This document shows, in pieces, positions 10,200-19,689 of a DNA stretch of 64,000 bases; within the stretch, counting starts at the first letter, position 1; each line of letters begins with the position of its first letter. This DNA is from Typhlomys cinereus (taxonomy: Eukaryota > Chordata > Mammalia > Rodentia > Platacanthomyidae). A model generated the notes under the pieces. That model was not told where the DNA came from and did not search any database. It saw nothing but the letters and a program-made list of their open reading frames with translations. The DNA lies in the NCBI GenBank assembly GCA_023101885.1, contig JALPQD010000637.1:1-64000 (forward strand). Reading direction: 5' to 3'. The translations under genes were made by a program, and so were the position numbers.

Positions 10200-10571
10200 T
10201 GTTAGGCTACTGCACTATTTCCTGGATGAAATGCCTATAGGCACGCTCAGTGGACGTGCATGCTCTTTCCTCAACCTGAAATGGAGCCCTGGGCCCCTCC
10301 TTCTTCATATACATATTCTTGCCGGCGGGCTCCTGCTCTCCCAGAAATGCTTCAATAACTAAGTATTTTCCCGTAAAAAGTAGAATTCCATAAAGAGAAG
10401 AAAATGTAGAATGACTGTTGCTCCTAAGGCCTTCCTGGTTGTGCTCTATATAAGCCCAGAGGAAACCAAGTTTGCTACTACTCCGTGCACTCTCGCTGGG
10501 ACAGGCTCAACACAGCCTGTGGTCTTTGCACAAGCCAGACCTTGAAGGGGTCCCTGATCAAGCCCCCTTCA
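10200..10571 (+). mobile_element. 5' LTR of the provirus
   Basis: Starts TGTTAGGCTA and ends CCCCCTTCA. It holds a TATA box in GCTCTATATAAGCCC (about 10443-10457). Compared with the 3' LTR it lacks about 30 bp that include the AATAAA signal (after GGGACAG at about 10505). That loss should not matter for the 5' copy, where the poly(A) signal is normally silent. Confidence 0.9.
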
Positions 10572-10572
10572 T

Positions 10573-10600
10573 TGATGCACTGTGAGGATCGGATTTGGCT
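10573..10600 (+). other. Possible primer-binding site
   Basis: Directly after the 5' LTR the sequence TGATGCACTGTGAGGATCGG stands where the tRNA primer site belongs. Its order of words (TGxTGC, GTGA, TCGGATT) is loosely like a histidine-tRNA site with two short insertions. The match is weak. Confidence 0.3.
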
Positions 10601-10675
10601 GAGCTCTACACCCAGACCAGCATTCGCCTTCTACTTCTCCAGTCGCTCCATCTGTGCACTCACCATCGACCTCTA

Positions 10676-10686
10676 ATTGGTAAGTC
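10676..10686 (+). other. Splice donor-like site in the leader
   Basis: ATTGGTAAGTC places a consensus GTAAGT donor at 10680-10685, about 110 bp after the LTR, where simple retroviruses keep the donor for env mRNA. Confidence 0.55.
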
Positions 10687-10689
10687 CCC

Positions 10690-11240
10690 CAGTCTGCCCT
10701 GAAAACACCTCTCTGAGCTCTGGGAAATGTCCGTTGACTGCAGGTGGGGAGACACCCCCTCACTATGGCCTTTTATAGGCTACAGTGAACTCTCTAGGGC
10801 ATTCCAATTTTGATAACTGAGGGACATTCAGCTGATCTCGGAGCTTGCCCCATCTTTGCCATGGGACACTACTCTACGGGCCTTAACATCTGTTCTCTCT
10901 CTCTCTCTCTCTCCCCGAAATTCCTGGGGCCAGGTGTTAAGGTCCCCTACAGGTTTTGCCCCGACTGTTCAATTCTCACTGGTGATGACCATAATTATTG
11001 AATCCACTCCACAGTGTGTTTTGATAGCAGCTGAGGATGCCTCTTCCGTCCAAGGCAGATCATGAGTGCAAGTCTCTCAATTCCCACTGATAGTCCCCTC
11101 AGCTAGCTATTAAACAACCTAAAGGCCTTATGATCAACACCAGACCTAAAGTCAAAGAAGCTAATTCAATATTTCAATCAAGATTGGCCCCCAATATTCC
11201 TTAGATAACCAAACAAAGTTGTCAATTAACAGCTCTTTAG
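10690..11240 (+). pseudogene. Leader and gag remnant (no recognisable gag domain)
   Basis: Only about 550 bp separate the donor from the protease remnant, far less than a full gag. I see no matrix, capsid or zinc-knuckle motif (CX2CX4HX4C). A CT run lies at about 10890-10914. Gag appears largely deleted. Confidence 0.5.
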
Positions 11241-11455
11241 AGAGGGAGTTTGGGGAGCCTACCTCTCTTTCTCAGTCCTCCATAGTCTGGGTAGGGGGCG
11301 TCTCCTTCCAACCACTTCAGACCTCCAAACTAGCATGTGTAGTCCACTCTCACCTTTACCCATCAGTTTCTTGTGGTTCCTCAGTGTCCTGTTTCCTTGT
11401 TGGGATGGGATGTTCTCTCTTGACTAGGGGCGTCAGTTACATTTACTCCACTCAT
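11240..11455 (+). pseudogene. Retroviral protease remnant
   Basis: In the frame starting at 11361, the C-terminal protease hallmark is visible as LLGWDVL (11397-11417), with W in place of the usual R of the GRD turn, followed by a TGA at 11421 and then LGASVTF. The N-terminal active-site part (DTG) is not visible to me, so the enzyme is broken. Confidence 0.6.
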
Positions 11456-11579
11456 TGCTTTTGCCTCTTCTCGGAGGGTGTCTCCTCTTCTTATCTCTGC
11501 TCCTCCCTCTTCTTTCTCTACCTTTCCCTTACCTTCCACCCAGGTTGACCCTAATGTCTGGGACACCCATACTCCCTCC

Positions 11580-12300
11580 CTAGCTTCCTGCCCTCCCATC
11601 AAGATACGCTTAAAGGAGCCCCATTATTTCCCTTGTCAGGCCCAATACGCACTTTCCCCAACTAGCTTTCGGGGACTACAACCAATTATTCAATTATCCT
11701 ATGAAAGGGGCTCTTAAGGCTCACCAATTTGTCCGTATTAGCAATCAAAGAACCTTCTGGTGCATATCGGTGGGTTCAGGATCTCCGGCTCATGAATGCT
11801 GCAGCTGTCTGCATCTGGTAGTACCTAATCCTTATGTTATACTCTCCTCTCTTCTATACCCTCCTCCACCTCCCACTTTACTGTCTTGATCTCAAAGATG
11901 CTTTCTTCACTATTCCTCCACTATCCTTGACTCTCAGGATATTTTTGCTTTCACTTGGACTGACCCAGTACCCCTGACCTACATACCTGACATGCCACAA
12001 AACTCACATGGACAGTCGTCCCTCAGGGGTTCTGGGACAGTCCTCATCTCTTTGGCTAGGCCTTGGCTAAGACCTTACTTCATTATACCTGGAATATTCC
12101 ACCTTTCTCCAGTGCGTGGATGATCTTCTTCTTTGTAGCCCGTCTTTGTCCATATCCTCAAGTCTCCTATCTTGGGGTCACTCTCTCTCTGGGATACAAG
12201 GCTATTCTGCTGGACAGAAAGCAATTTATTAGGGACTTAAAACCACCCACCACCAAGGAGGAAGTCCTCTTCTTCCTCGGTCTTGCAGGCTTCCTCTGAT
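11580..12300 (+). pseudogene. Reverse transcriptase remnant (pol)
   Basis: Gamma-type RT motifs occur in order across several frames: RGLQP near 11668, VVPNPY at about 11818-11835, LDLKDAFF at 11885-11908 (motif A aspartate present), PQGFWDSPHLFG at about 12022-12057 and the YXDD motif as CVDD at 12113-12124. Shortly after CVDD a deletion of roughly 35 codons plus a frameshift joins to SYLGVTL and TTKEEVLFFLGLAGF (12162-12298), the thumb/connection start. Stops and frame changes rule out function. The Tyr-to-Cys change at YXDD is probably neutral decay. Confidence 0.88.
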
Positions 12301-13300
12301 CCCAGATTCCTAGCGGTTCCCCTATGCAATGCCACCAAGGGAGACCTCTCTGAACCCCTACCTTCACTCGTCTTGCTCCTTTTCATAAAGGCCTGTCTCC
12401 TTCTTCAGACTTTACATTTACTCCATGTCTCTAAGCCCTTCTCTCTTTATGTCACTGAAAATAAGGGATTTGTCCTGGGGGTCTAGGTCACCATCTTGGC
12501 CCCTCCTTTGCCTCTATCGGCTACTTATCTAATAACTGGATCCCACCACACAGGGATGGGCTCTCTGCCTTAGGAATTGGCGGCAGCCTCCATCCTTATC
12601 ACTGAATCCAAAAAGCTCATCTTTGGTGCCCCAAACACTGTTCTGTCCCACCACCACCTATCTAAATTACTCACATATAAGGGGCTCCATACTCTCTCTC
12701 TCTGCCACATACTGTCCCTTCAAGTGGCCCTTCTCCACGATTCCTGTCTCACCTTCTCTACTTGTCCCCCCATCCGCTACTCTCCTTCCCCTACCCTCTG
12801 ATCCATCCACTGACCAAACTCCCTCACACGCCCGCCTCCAAGTCCTGGAGGAACATCTCTCTTGCCCCCACATATACAAGAGGGGGCACTACCAAATGTA
12901 AATACACATGGTTCACAGATGGCAGCTCATTCACACATGAGGGGACCTGCAAGGCAGGATATGCAACAGCCTCCCCCAGCCCCTAACGCCACTAACCAAT
13001 AGGCTGAACTTCCCGCTCTTACTCGGGTACTTATCCCAGCCACCAGCTTCTCTCTCACGGTTTACACCGACTCCAAATATGCCTTTCGTATACTGCTGCC
13101 TCACTTGGCTATTTGGAAACAACAAGGCTTCATGAACTCCAAAGGCACCTCCATCAGCAATTCCTCCTATATCTTCAAACTCCTAGAAGCCTCCTTGCTA
13201 CCTTCTTCCATAGGAATAGTTCAGTGTAAAGCACATCAGTCCAACAATTCTGCCATCTCAAGGGGCAATGCCCAGGCAGATGTGAGGCAGCCAGACAGGC
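12300..13300 (+). pseudogene. Connection and RNase H remnant (pol)
   Basis: The connection region (LYVTENKGFVLGV at about 12445-12483) is followed by RNase H: TDGSS with its aspartate at 12918-12920, YTDSKYAF with its aspartate at 13069-13071, and the C-terminal HQSNNSA...GNAQAD near 13236-13281. These are the expected catalytic anchors. The domain is spread over different frames with stops (for example TAA after 12982). Confidence 0.85.
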
Positions 13301-13329
13301 AGCACTGTCCTTTTATAGGTCTCTCAACC

Positions 13330-14275
13330 CCAACCCTGGACCCTGCTTCTCTCCTCTCTTCAACCTCTGAGGTTCTTACATATTTACAGTCCATCTTTCA
13401 CCCCAGTACTCAGGCTCCATATACATTTCTCAAGGCCCATATGCCCCTTACCCCCACTGATCTTTCCTTTCTCTCTTCCCTCATTAAAACTTGCTCCATT
13501 TGTCAAAGAACCAACTCAGACTCTCTCTAGGACTTCCGCCTTTCCCACACACCAAGCTCGTGGCCAATTACCTGGCACGGACTGGCAGCTTGATTTCACT
13601 CACATGCCTAGGGTCAAACGTTTTCAATACCTACTCGTGTTAGTGGATACCTTCTCCAGCTGGGTTGAGGCATTCCCCACAACTAACAAAAGGGCATGAA
13701 CAGTATCTACTTTCCTCATTACTGAAATAGTCCCTTGCTTCGGAGTTCCCACTTTGCTATAATCTGATAATGGACCAGATTTCACCTGTCAGATTACTCG
13801 GCTACTCTCTAAGGTCCTCCATATCCCTTGGCATTTCCACATACCATATCACCCACTATCCTCTGGAAAGGTTAAACGAACTAACCACACTCTACAAAAT
13901 ATTCCTACTAAACTAACCCTTGAACTATATCTAGACTGGATCAGATTATTTCTTTTAGCCCTCCTTCGACTACGAGCATTATCAAAAAGATCCACCAATT
14001 GTTCTCCCTTTGAGGTCATGTTTGCTTTCCCCGTTCTGCCTCCTGGCCTCCCTCCCCAACCCCCCATCTTAGCACCTTATCTCCTACCTGCTCTCCTAAA
14101 CTACCGTGCTGACCTCTCGACTCTCTCCAATCATATTTTACCAACTCCTGATCGCGCACTCTCCCGCCTCTTACTTCCCAGGGGACTTGGTTCTTCTATG
14201 TCCTCCTCAACACTTACCCACTCCTTCTTCATCTTTAAAACCAAAATGGGAAAGCCCACATACAGTTGTCCTGCC
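13330..14275 (+). pseudogene. Integrase remnant (pol)
   Basis: The zinc-finger end CSIC lies at about 13494-13505. The core shows WQLDFTHMP (first aspartate 13592-13594), SDNGPDF (second aspartate 13766-13768, with a TAA codon just before) and SSGKVKRTN, where the position of the catalytic glutamate is a lysine codon (AAA, 13874-13876). A basic, proline-rich C-terminal part follows (ORF 14018-14329). It carries stop codons, a frameshift and a lost active-site residue. Confidence 0.85.
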
Positions 14276-14494
14276 TGCCCCCACAGCAGTCACATTCAAG
14301 GAGCTCCACAGTGCTTCCACATGACATAACTCAAACCGTTTACTTCACCCTCCATCACTGCACCCCAATGGCCAACCTCAGTGGTTCCTCCACTGAATCC
14401 TGCTCTATCCCCGCCTACCAAAAACAACTCTACTTTGTCTTGCCCACAGAGCCTCTCCACATTGCTCGCCGACAAACACTTCCCTCCACCCCGA

Positions 14495-15176
14495 AGAACC
14501 AACCTCTGGTTCTGTTCTTCTTACCTGTTTATTGCCTTGTGCTTCTTATCAGTGGAGACACGTTCCATGCCTGGCAATTCAATGTTTGGGAGACCTACTC
14601 TGTTAAAAGAAATGGGGGTCCCTAACTCATTGGCTTTGCTAATTGTAAACGTCAAGGTTGTCCAACAGCTATTACCATCCCTTTATCTTCCTGAATGCTC
14701 TCCAATGGTACAGATCCCTATATTTGCTTCACCTTTGATCAGACTAGTCACACCTGTAGAGATGGGAAACCGGAAATGTAGGGCAGATGCCCAATTCAAG
14801 CCTGTAAAATTCATGAATCTGCAGGGGAACTGGTATCCTTCAAGTAGACCTGCAGACTGGCCAATTCTCCCTTTCCATCCCTGACCCCTGGGATCCCAGA
14901 TGGGAAGGCAGACTTTGTGGGGTAGTATAGGTATGTTACCGGGACTTGTCTCCCTCAGATTACTTTGACATTAATCGGGTACTCATCCAACTTGCTCCTC
15001 AACCTAGCCAGATGTCATCAGATACTTTATATTCACAGCAAGCCCTACAAGATAAGGTACAAAGCCCGCCCCCAGCCCCCGATCAAAAACAAAATCAGAC
15101 CCCAGTCCCCAACCCAAAACCCCAACAGCCCCCACAGGATCCTACCTATGTATGTGTTGTACTTTGCCTGCATAGT
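14495..15176 (+). pseudogene. Envelope surface region, first copy
   Basis: Begins with a hydrophobic stretch (LVLFFLPVYCLVLLIS, about 14508-14555) that looks like the Env signal peptide, then AWQFNVWETY. In other frames it has GCPTAITIPLSS and YICFTFDQTSHTCR (near 14659-14755). It ends in a proline/glutamine-rich segment (15058-15146) with no CXXC motif. A second, diverged version of the same region follows the inserted LTR. Stops and frameshifts throughout. Confidence 0.72.
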
Positions 15177-15584
15177 TGTTGATAAATGAATATCAAATGG
15201 CTTAAGGGAACAAGGGGTTTATTGTCTCTTATGATTATCTGGTTACAGTTCTCAGTCCAGCTTGACAGGAGAGCTCACACCAACACCAGGGCCGAGGGAA
15301 CCAGCCACACCATCTCTACATAATGGCTGAGAGAGGGACGATCCTTACTTGCCAGACCAGTATGTCTGGCCAAGTGTACAAAAGGATGCCGACTTCCTCA
15401 ACCAGTTCTCTGTATTTTATTCCTTGTTCAGAGCCTGGTCCCACCCACCATGGGCTGGGCCTTCCTCATCAGCTAGACAATCTGCAGGTTTGCTCTGAGC
15501 TTAACTCAACTACTAATTCTCCACAAATGTGCCCAGAGCTCAAACCTTCAACTGTCAACTTGACACCTGTGCCTAACTGTGACA
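15177..15584 (-). mobile_element. MaLR-like LTR (400-bp family), antisense, between the two SU copies
   Basis: The plus strand runs TGTTGATAAATG...AACTGTGACA, the complement of the family defined by the intact copy at 46722-47121. Flanking 5-mers (ATAGT left, GTATG right) do not match, so a clean target duplication is not visible. The missing duplication and its place at the boundary of duplicated env sequence are both notable. Confidence 0.8.
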
Positions 15585-16545
15585 GTATGGCAATTTAAAG
15601 TTCAGGAAACTTGCAATCACAACACTCAATGGAACTGTTAATTGTGACCCTGAGGCTGTCAAAAGACTATCACCATTCCTATCTCCTCTACACTACTTTT
15701 TAACCCCACAACCTCTTATATGTGTTTTACATTTGACCAAACCAAGGAATGTTGCAGAACTCAATGGGTGGAGATGTATGGTGGCTGATCATACTAGTCT
15801 TGCAAAACCCATGATCCACGAAGGTGCACCAGAATCTTCCAATACTCTGACAGCCCTGACAGCCTTTCATCCTTTATATCCCCGACCCATGGGACCTCAG
15901 ATGGACAGGGTTTGTGGAATGGTATATAAGGAACTCGTACCCCTTGGGCTACTTTGATTATCAGTTGGAAACTCACCCTATTTGTCCTTCCTCCCAGCAG
16001 ATATCATCAGACATTTTATACTCAGAACAGATCTTACAGAATCAGATACCGACCTCAGACCAGGAAAGTCCCTTCTCTCTTGGATACAGCTTATACAACA
16101 AAGTATAACTTTCCTAAATCATACTAATCCCTCCTTAAATGTTTCTCATTGCTTCCTTTGCACATCTCTCAGCGCCCTCTCTTGGTAGCAGTTCCCCTAA
16201 ATGTGACTCAACACCACCACTCCCCCCTCGGATCTCTCTCACTCCCCATCTATCTCCAGTGTCCCCTTATGGGAGCCCAAACAAAGTGACACCTCCCGCC
16301 CTTTCCGGCTCTGTTATAACACCAGCCGGACTTCAAACAACTTTCTTTCTTGTAGAACTTGTATCAAGAACATTACTATTCATAAGTCCCTACAATCCAA
16401 CCCAGCCAGGATAGTTCTGGTGTAACAGCTCTGTTTCTTCTCATGTTCACCCCCAATTCCCCAGGTCCTTGTATTCTAGTCACTGTCGTCCCCAATTGAC
16501 TCTATGTGGAAGGTCTGAGTTCTTTTGGTTACTCCTCAGGGCTAG
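15585..16545 (+). pseudogene. Envelope surface region, second copy
   Basis: Starts WQFKVQETC (15588 onward) and repeats the landmarks of the first copy: TITIPISS, YMCFTFDQTKECCR (about 15718-15762) and the CATCAGAC/TTTTATACTCAGAAC block. It also has what the first copy lacks: HTNPSLNVSHCFLC, in which CFLC (16150-16161) is the CXXC isomerase-type motif of gamma-type surface subunits. It is followed by a Pro-rich stretch and the cleavage region at 16543-16554, where AGA-TGA-AAA-AGA places a stop inside an RXKR-like furin site. Broken. Confidence 0.75.
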
Positions 16546-17136
16546 ATGAAAAAGAGCAGCTTTCATGCCTGTCCTGGTGGGAATAGCCCTAACAACTGCC
16601 ATCTCAGGCTCGGCAGTTGCAGGAGGGGCCTGGTTCACTCACTATGGACAACGGCAGGCCTACGACATCAATTACATAAGGCACTGACCTCTATGGCAGC
16701 TTCCCTCGCCTCCCTTCAGAGACAACTCACATCTCTTGCTGCGGTGGCCCTACAGGAGAGCTTAGACCTTCTAACAGCAGAAAAAGGGGGAATATGTCCA
16801 TTTCTGAGGGAGGCATGCTGTTATTATGTAACTGAATTAGGATTAGTGGAACAAAACATTATAAAATTAACTGAGCTTGCCAATCAATTAGAGCCCAAAC
16901 GATGATCAGCAGACTTTCCCTTTAGCTGGCTCCAATCTCCATTGACAACTTGGCTACTACCCTTTGTGGGACCCTTAATTCTTATTTGTATTTTATGTCT
17001 CTTTGCTCCTTGCCTTCTCAAATTCCTTTGAACACAAATGAGCAAAATTACTAACCAAACCTTCAAACAGCTTCTTCTCAGGGACTACCAGCCTCTCCCT
17101 ACCGCACCTGACGGGTACTCCCGTTCACGCTGCTGA
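16546..17136 (+). pseudogene. Envelope transmembrane subunit remnant
   Basis: A fusion-peptide-like stretch (VLVGIALTTAISGSAVAGGA, about 16571-16630) lies in one frame. The heptad region and an immunosuppressive-domain-like LDLLTAEKGG lie in another, and CX6CC is CPFLREACC at 16795-16821. A hydrophobic anchor follows (WLLPFVGPLILICILCL, about 16950-17000), then a stop near 17029 and a cytoplasmic-tail-like QLLLRDYQPLP ending at 17136. CX6CC plus CXXC in the surface part is the gamma-type covalent Env arrangement. Frameshifts and stops prevent expression of a complete protein. Confidence 0.88.
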
Positions 17137-17148
17137 CAAAACCCCAGG

Positions 17149-17424
17149 ATGGCATCACAACAAGTTCCACAGCCACTAGAACCATGTGACTTCGTCAGCG
17201 CCTGTAATACTTTCACGGAGAATCTCCAAGAGGATTATTGGCTACTCCCGAAGCAACTGAAGACTCCGGATGACTTCCTAAGTGCCATGGAGGAACTCTG
17301 GTTCCAAGGAAGTTTTCTTTTGTTAGACCTGGAACTAATACATTTTTTCACTTTTATCCTCATTATCTTTATCTACACCTCCTTGTATGATCACCTACGA
17401 TTCGCCGATGTGCCTGTGGACTAA
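17149..17424 (+). CDS. Uninterrupted 91-codon ORF downstream of env (function unknown)
   Basis: ATG at 17149, TAA at 17422-17424. It starts 13 bp after the end of the env remnant, in a provirus whose other genes are all broken. The product would have a polar N-terminal ~60 residues (acidic, Trp/Leu-rich, DDFLSAMEELWFQG in the middle), one hydrophobic segment (FFTFILIIFIYTSLY, about residues 64-78) that could span a membrane, and a short tail. I recognise no family. Simple gammaretroviruses have no gene here, so this may be an accessory ORF, a chance frame, captured host sequence, or an env tail in a different frame. A 91-codon open frame alone is not strong evidence of coding. Confidence 0.4.
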   Translation: MASQQVPQPLEPCDFVSACNTFTENLQEDYWLLPKQLKTPDDFLSAMEELWFQGSFLLLDLELIHFFTFILIIFIYTSLYDHLRFADVPVD

Positions 17425-17449
17425 TATACTTGTTTCCCTCCCTTGGCAG
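17421..17449 (+). other. Splice acceptor-like site 1 after env
   Basis: CTAAT at 17421-17425 could serve as a branch point, followed by TTGTTTCCCTCCCTTGGCAG ending at 17449, a strong polypyrimidine-AG. The next exon would open into a proline/serine-rich frame (to about 17673). Confidence 0.45.
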
Positions 17450-17725
17450 CCCCACCTGACAACAGACCGCCTCCCAGCCTGAGACCTCCAGGAGAAGGGC
17501 CTCATCGTGTGCTGCGATCCCCCCTCCTTAGCTCCATGCCGCATCCTGTTCATGCTTCTCCTGAACCGCTTCTTGACGGTGGCTCTGAACGGACAAGCCA
17601 AGATACTGGCCTCCCTATTGTACCCTGTCAATGGGGATCCTCCTCTGCATACGGTTTCTTTCGCTGCCTATAATTTTTCTTTTACAGGAACATCAGACAC
17701 AACGCCCTTCCTCAGCAGGAAGTAG
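17443..17725 (+). other. Overlapping short frames in the post-env segment
   Basis: Three frames overlap: 17443-17673 (Pro/Ser-rich, 76 codons), 17507-17725 (72 codons) and 17631-17843 (70 codons, hydrophobic start MGILLCIRFLSLPIIFLL, then runs into the 3' LTR). Overlapping frames next to acceptor-like sites recall accessory regions of complex retroviruses, but each is short and may be chance. Confidence 0.25.
17670..17687 (+). other. Splice acceptor-like site 2 after env
   Basis: ATAATTTTTCTTTTACAG ends at 17687: a long T-rich tract directly before AG, followed by GAACATCAG. Confidence 0.45.
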
Positions 17726-17772
17726 TTCTGACATTACGCCGCCCCTTGTCTCAACCACCCCTCATATAAATA

Positions 17773-17788
17773 AACAAAAAGGGAGGAA
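17773..17788 (+). other. Polypurine tract
   Basis: AACAAAAAGGGAGGAA directly precedes the TGTTAGG start of the 3' LTR, the expected plus-strand primer site. Confidence 0.9.
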
Positions 17789-18192
17789 TGTTAGGCTAGC
17801 ACTACTTCCTGGACGAAATGGTGCCTCTGGGCATGCACGGTAGGTTGTGCATGCTCTTCCCCCAACCTGAAATGATGCCCCGACCTCTCCTTTTTCATGT
17901 ACACATTCCCACAGGTGGGCTCCAGCTCTCCTAGAAATGCTTCAATTACTAAGTATTTTCCCATAAAAAGTAGAATTCCCATAAAAAGTAGAAAATCTAG
18001 AATGATTGTTGCTCCTAGTGCCTTCCTGGTTGTGCCCTCCATAAGCCCAGAGGAAACCAAGCTTGCTGCTGCTCTATGCACTCCCGCTGGGACAGCCATT
18101 CTGCTCCCATAATAAATCTCTCATGCTTAACACGGCCTATGGGCTTTGCTTGTGCCAGACATTGAAGGGGGTCCCTGAACAAGCCCCCTTCA
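17789..18192 (+). mobile_element. 3' LTR of the provirus
   Basis: Starts TGTTAGGCTAGC and ends CCCCCTTCA. It keeps the AATAAA at about 18111-18116 that the 5' LTR lost. The TATA region reads CCCTCCATAAGCCC instead of the TATATAAG seen in the 5' copy. A near-duplicated CCATAAAAAGTAGAA occurs at about 17960-17993. Confidence 0.9.
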
Positions 18193-18221
18193 GTCCTAAC
18201 CCCTGAGCCATCTCCCCAGCC
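18193..18221 (-). mobile_element. Right remainder of the SINE split by the provirus
   Basis: GTCCTAACCCCTGAGCCATC and TCCCCAGCC complete the head of the antisense SINE that stops at 10199. Confidence 0.9.
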
Positions 18222-19000
18222 CCAACTTCATTAATTTCTAATCAGGGACCCTTTCTTGGGATTGTTCCTGCTATAAGATAGAACTCTGTCCTAAAACCCA
18301 CCCTCCACGAAACTCACCCTTGTCCATGAAATTCATTCTTCTATTTCCCAAGATAAAAGACCCAGAAGCCATTGCCCTGGGGTGGCCCTTAACTGAGGGA
18401 GAAATCTTTCATCATACTCAACAAACCCTTAGCTCCCCCCTTCCCCTTTCCCGTATCACAAGTAGTTGATTAATAAGCATACAGTCTATTAAGAAAGAGA
18501 GAGAGAGAGACACAGGCCAAGTACAAGAGTGAGCTAGTGAGCTAGGGAAAGGCGCATGCTCAGAAGCAGAGCTGCGATTCTCATGACCCTTCGTAGCTCA
18601 TTTGCATAGCCCCTTCCTTCTCTCGGCTTTGTATAGCATGAGCGTTTTCTCCTACACGTGCTGGTGGGATCCTGATGTTCTGGTGGGGAAGAGTTGCCTC
18701 TCCTTTTGTCAACTGGCTTCTTTCATATGCTAATGTCGTGGCTGCTGTCGCCAGCCCTATTCTCCTGACACCTCCAGACAGATGCTCAGGTACAACTGAG
18801 TGACAGGATAGCAGGATTCTGTCAGAGACACCTGCATCTCTGGGGACTCCATGGCATAGTTACCATACCACCGCCTTCTTCCCTCCCACCCACGGTTTCT
18901 CTCAGACGTCCCTGTGTTAAAAACAAAGCCAAGTCAAACCTAAATGAAACAAAGCAAAGTCTAACTTGCTTAGGCCGCCGTGACTTCCTCTTATTTACTC
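18222..19000. other. Unassigned sequence
   Basis: No confident repeat call. It contains AGATAAAAGACCCAGAAGCC (18351), a short GA run (18496-18510) and CTCATTTGCATAGCCCC (18597), which holds an ATTTGCAT octamer. These may be parts of a degraded LTR. Confidence 0.3.
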
Positions 19001-19147
19001 CTGAACTTCACCTTCGGTGATACAAATAGTAACTGTCCTTGATAGCAAGAGCCCAGCTGGTGTGGTGCTCAAAGCCCGGAACCCACTGGGAAATGCCAGT
19101 GTCTCTCCAGGGCAAGGACTGCCTAATCTGAGACTGGAAATTCCTCC

Positions 19148-19183
19148 CAGGTACACACACACACAAACACACACACACACACT
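19148..19183. repeat. (CA)n microsatellite
   Basis: Short interrupted CA run. Confidence 0.85.
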
Positions 19184-19689
19184 CCCCAGCATCAGAGAGT
19201 TCAGGGACAGAGGAAAAGACTCTGGAGCACTGGACCACACAGCTAGGAAGTAGCCATGCTGGAACATTTAAGCAACCTTCTAGAAACCATCTCTCTCCTC
19301 TTCCATCTGCTTGGAGCCAGTTCTCAGAGCTGACCCAGCTTATTCCACCCAGGATAGGGCAGAAACCGGCAACTTCTGCCTGGCAGGGTTTTTTAGCATG
19401 GCTGCAGAAGACGAAAGAGATTACGCTAGAACAGCCTGAAAGGAGTTTGCAAAGGATTATTTGTCCAGGGCCGGGAGAAGGCTGGGGATAATGCACCATT
19501 GGCTTGCAGCCACGGGAGCCACCTGTGAGAAAGAAAATTGGCCATCCATGTGGACTGTAACAGGGAGAGCATCCGACCGTGGTGACTGCTGGGAGAATCT
19601 CACACCCTAGCAGAGAAAGGATCACTAATTGCTCATTCTAGAGAGTTACCGCCCCTTCATCCCTTCACCTTGAACTCCACCCCACTCTC

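Larger units (their letters stand above)
10200..18192 (+). mobile_element. Class I (gammaretrovirus-like) endogenous provirus
   Basis: An ~8-kb provirus with two related LTRs in direct orientation, a polypurine tract before the 3' LTR and pro-pol-env remnants in retroviral order. Integration occurred within an antisense B2-like SINE: the host words are GTCTC on the left and GTCCT on the right, fitting a 4-5 bp target duplication (likely GTCTT) with later changes. The two LTRs differ by eye at well over one position in ten, so the copy is old. All major genes have stops and frameshifts. Pol and the envelope transmembrane region point to the ERV1/gamma group. I infer a HERV-H/ERV-F-like relative but could not test it. 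Confidence 0.93.

Noticed and set aside
14381..14884. 167-codon frame as an intact env or other gene
   Set aside because: It runs across the end of pol and the first SU copy in a frame that does not carry the SU motifs; those lie in other frames with stops.
19008..19625. 205-codon minus-strand frame
   Set aside because: Includes the CA microsatellite (Cys/Val run) and has no recognisable domain. It is unique sequence, so I keep some doubt.
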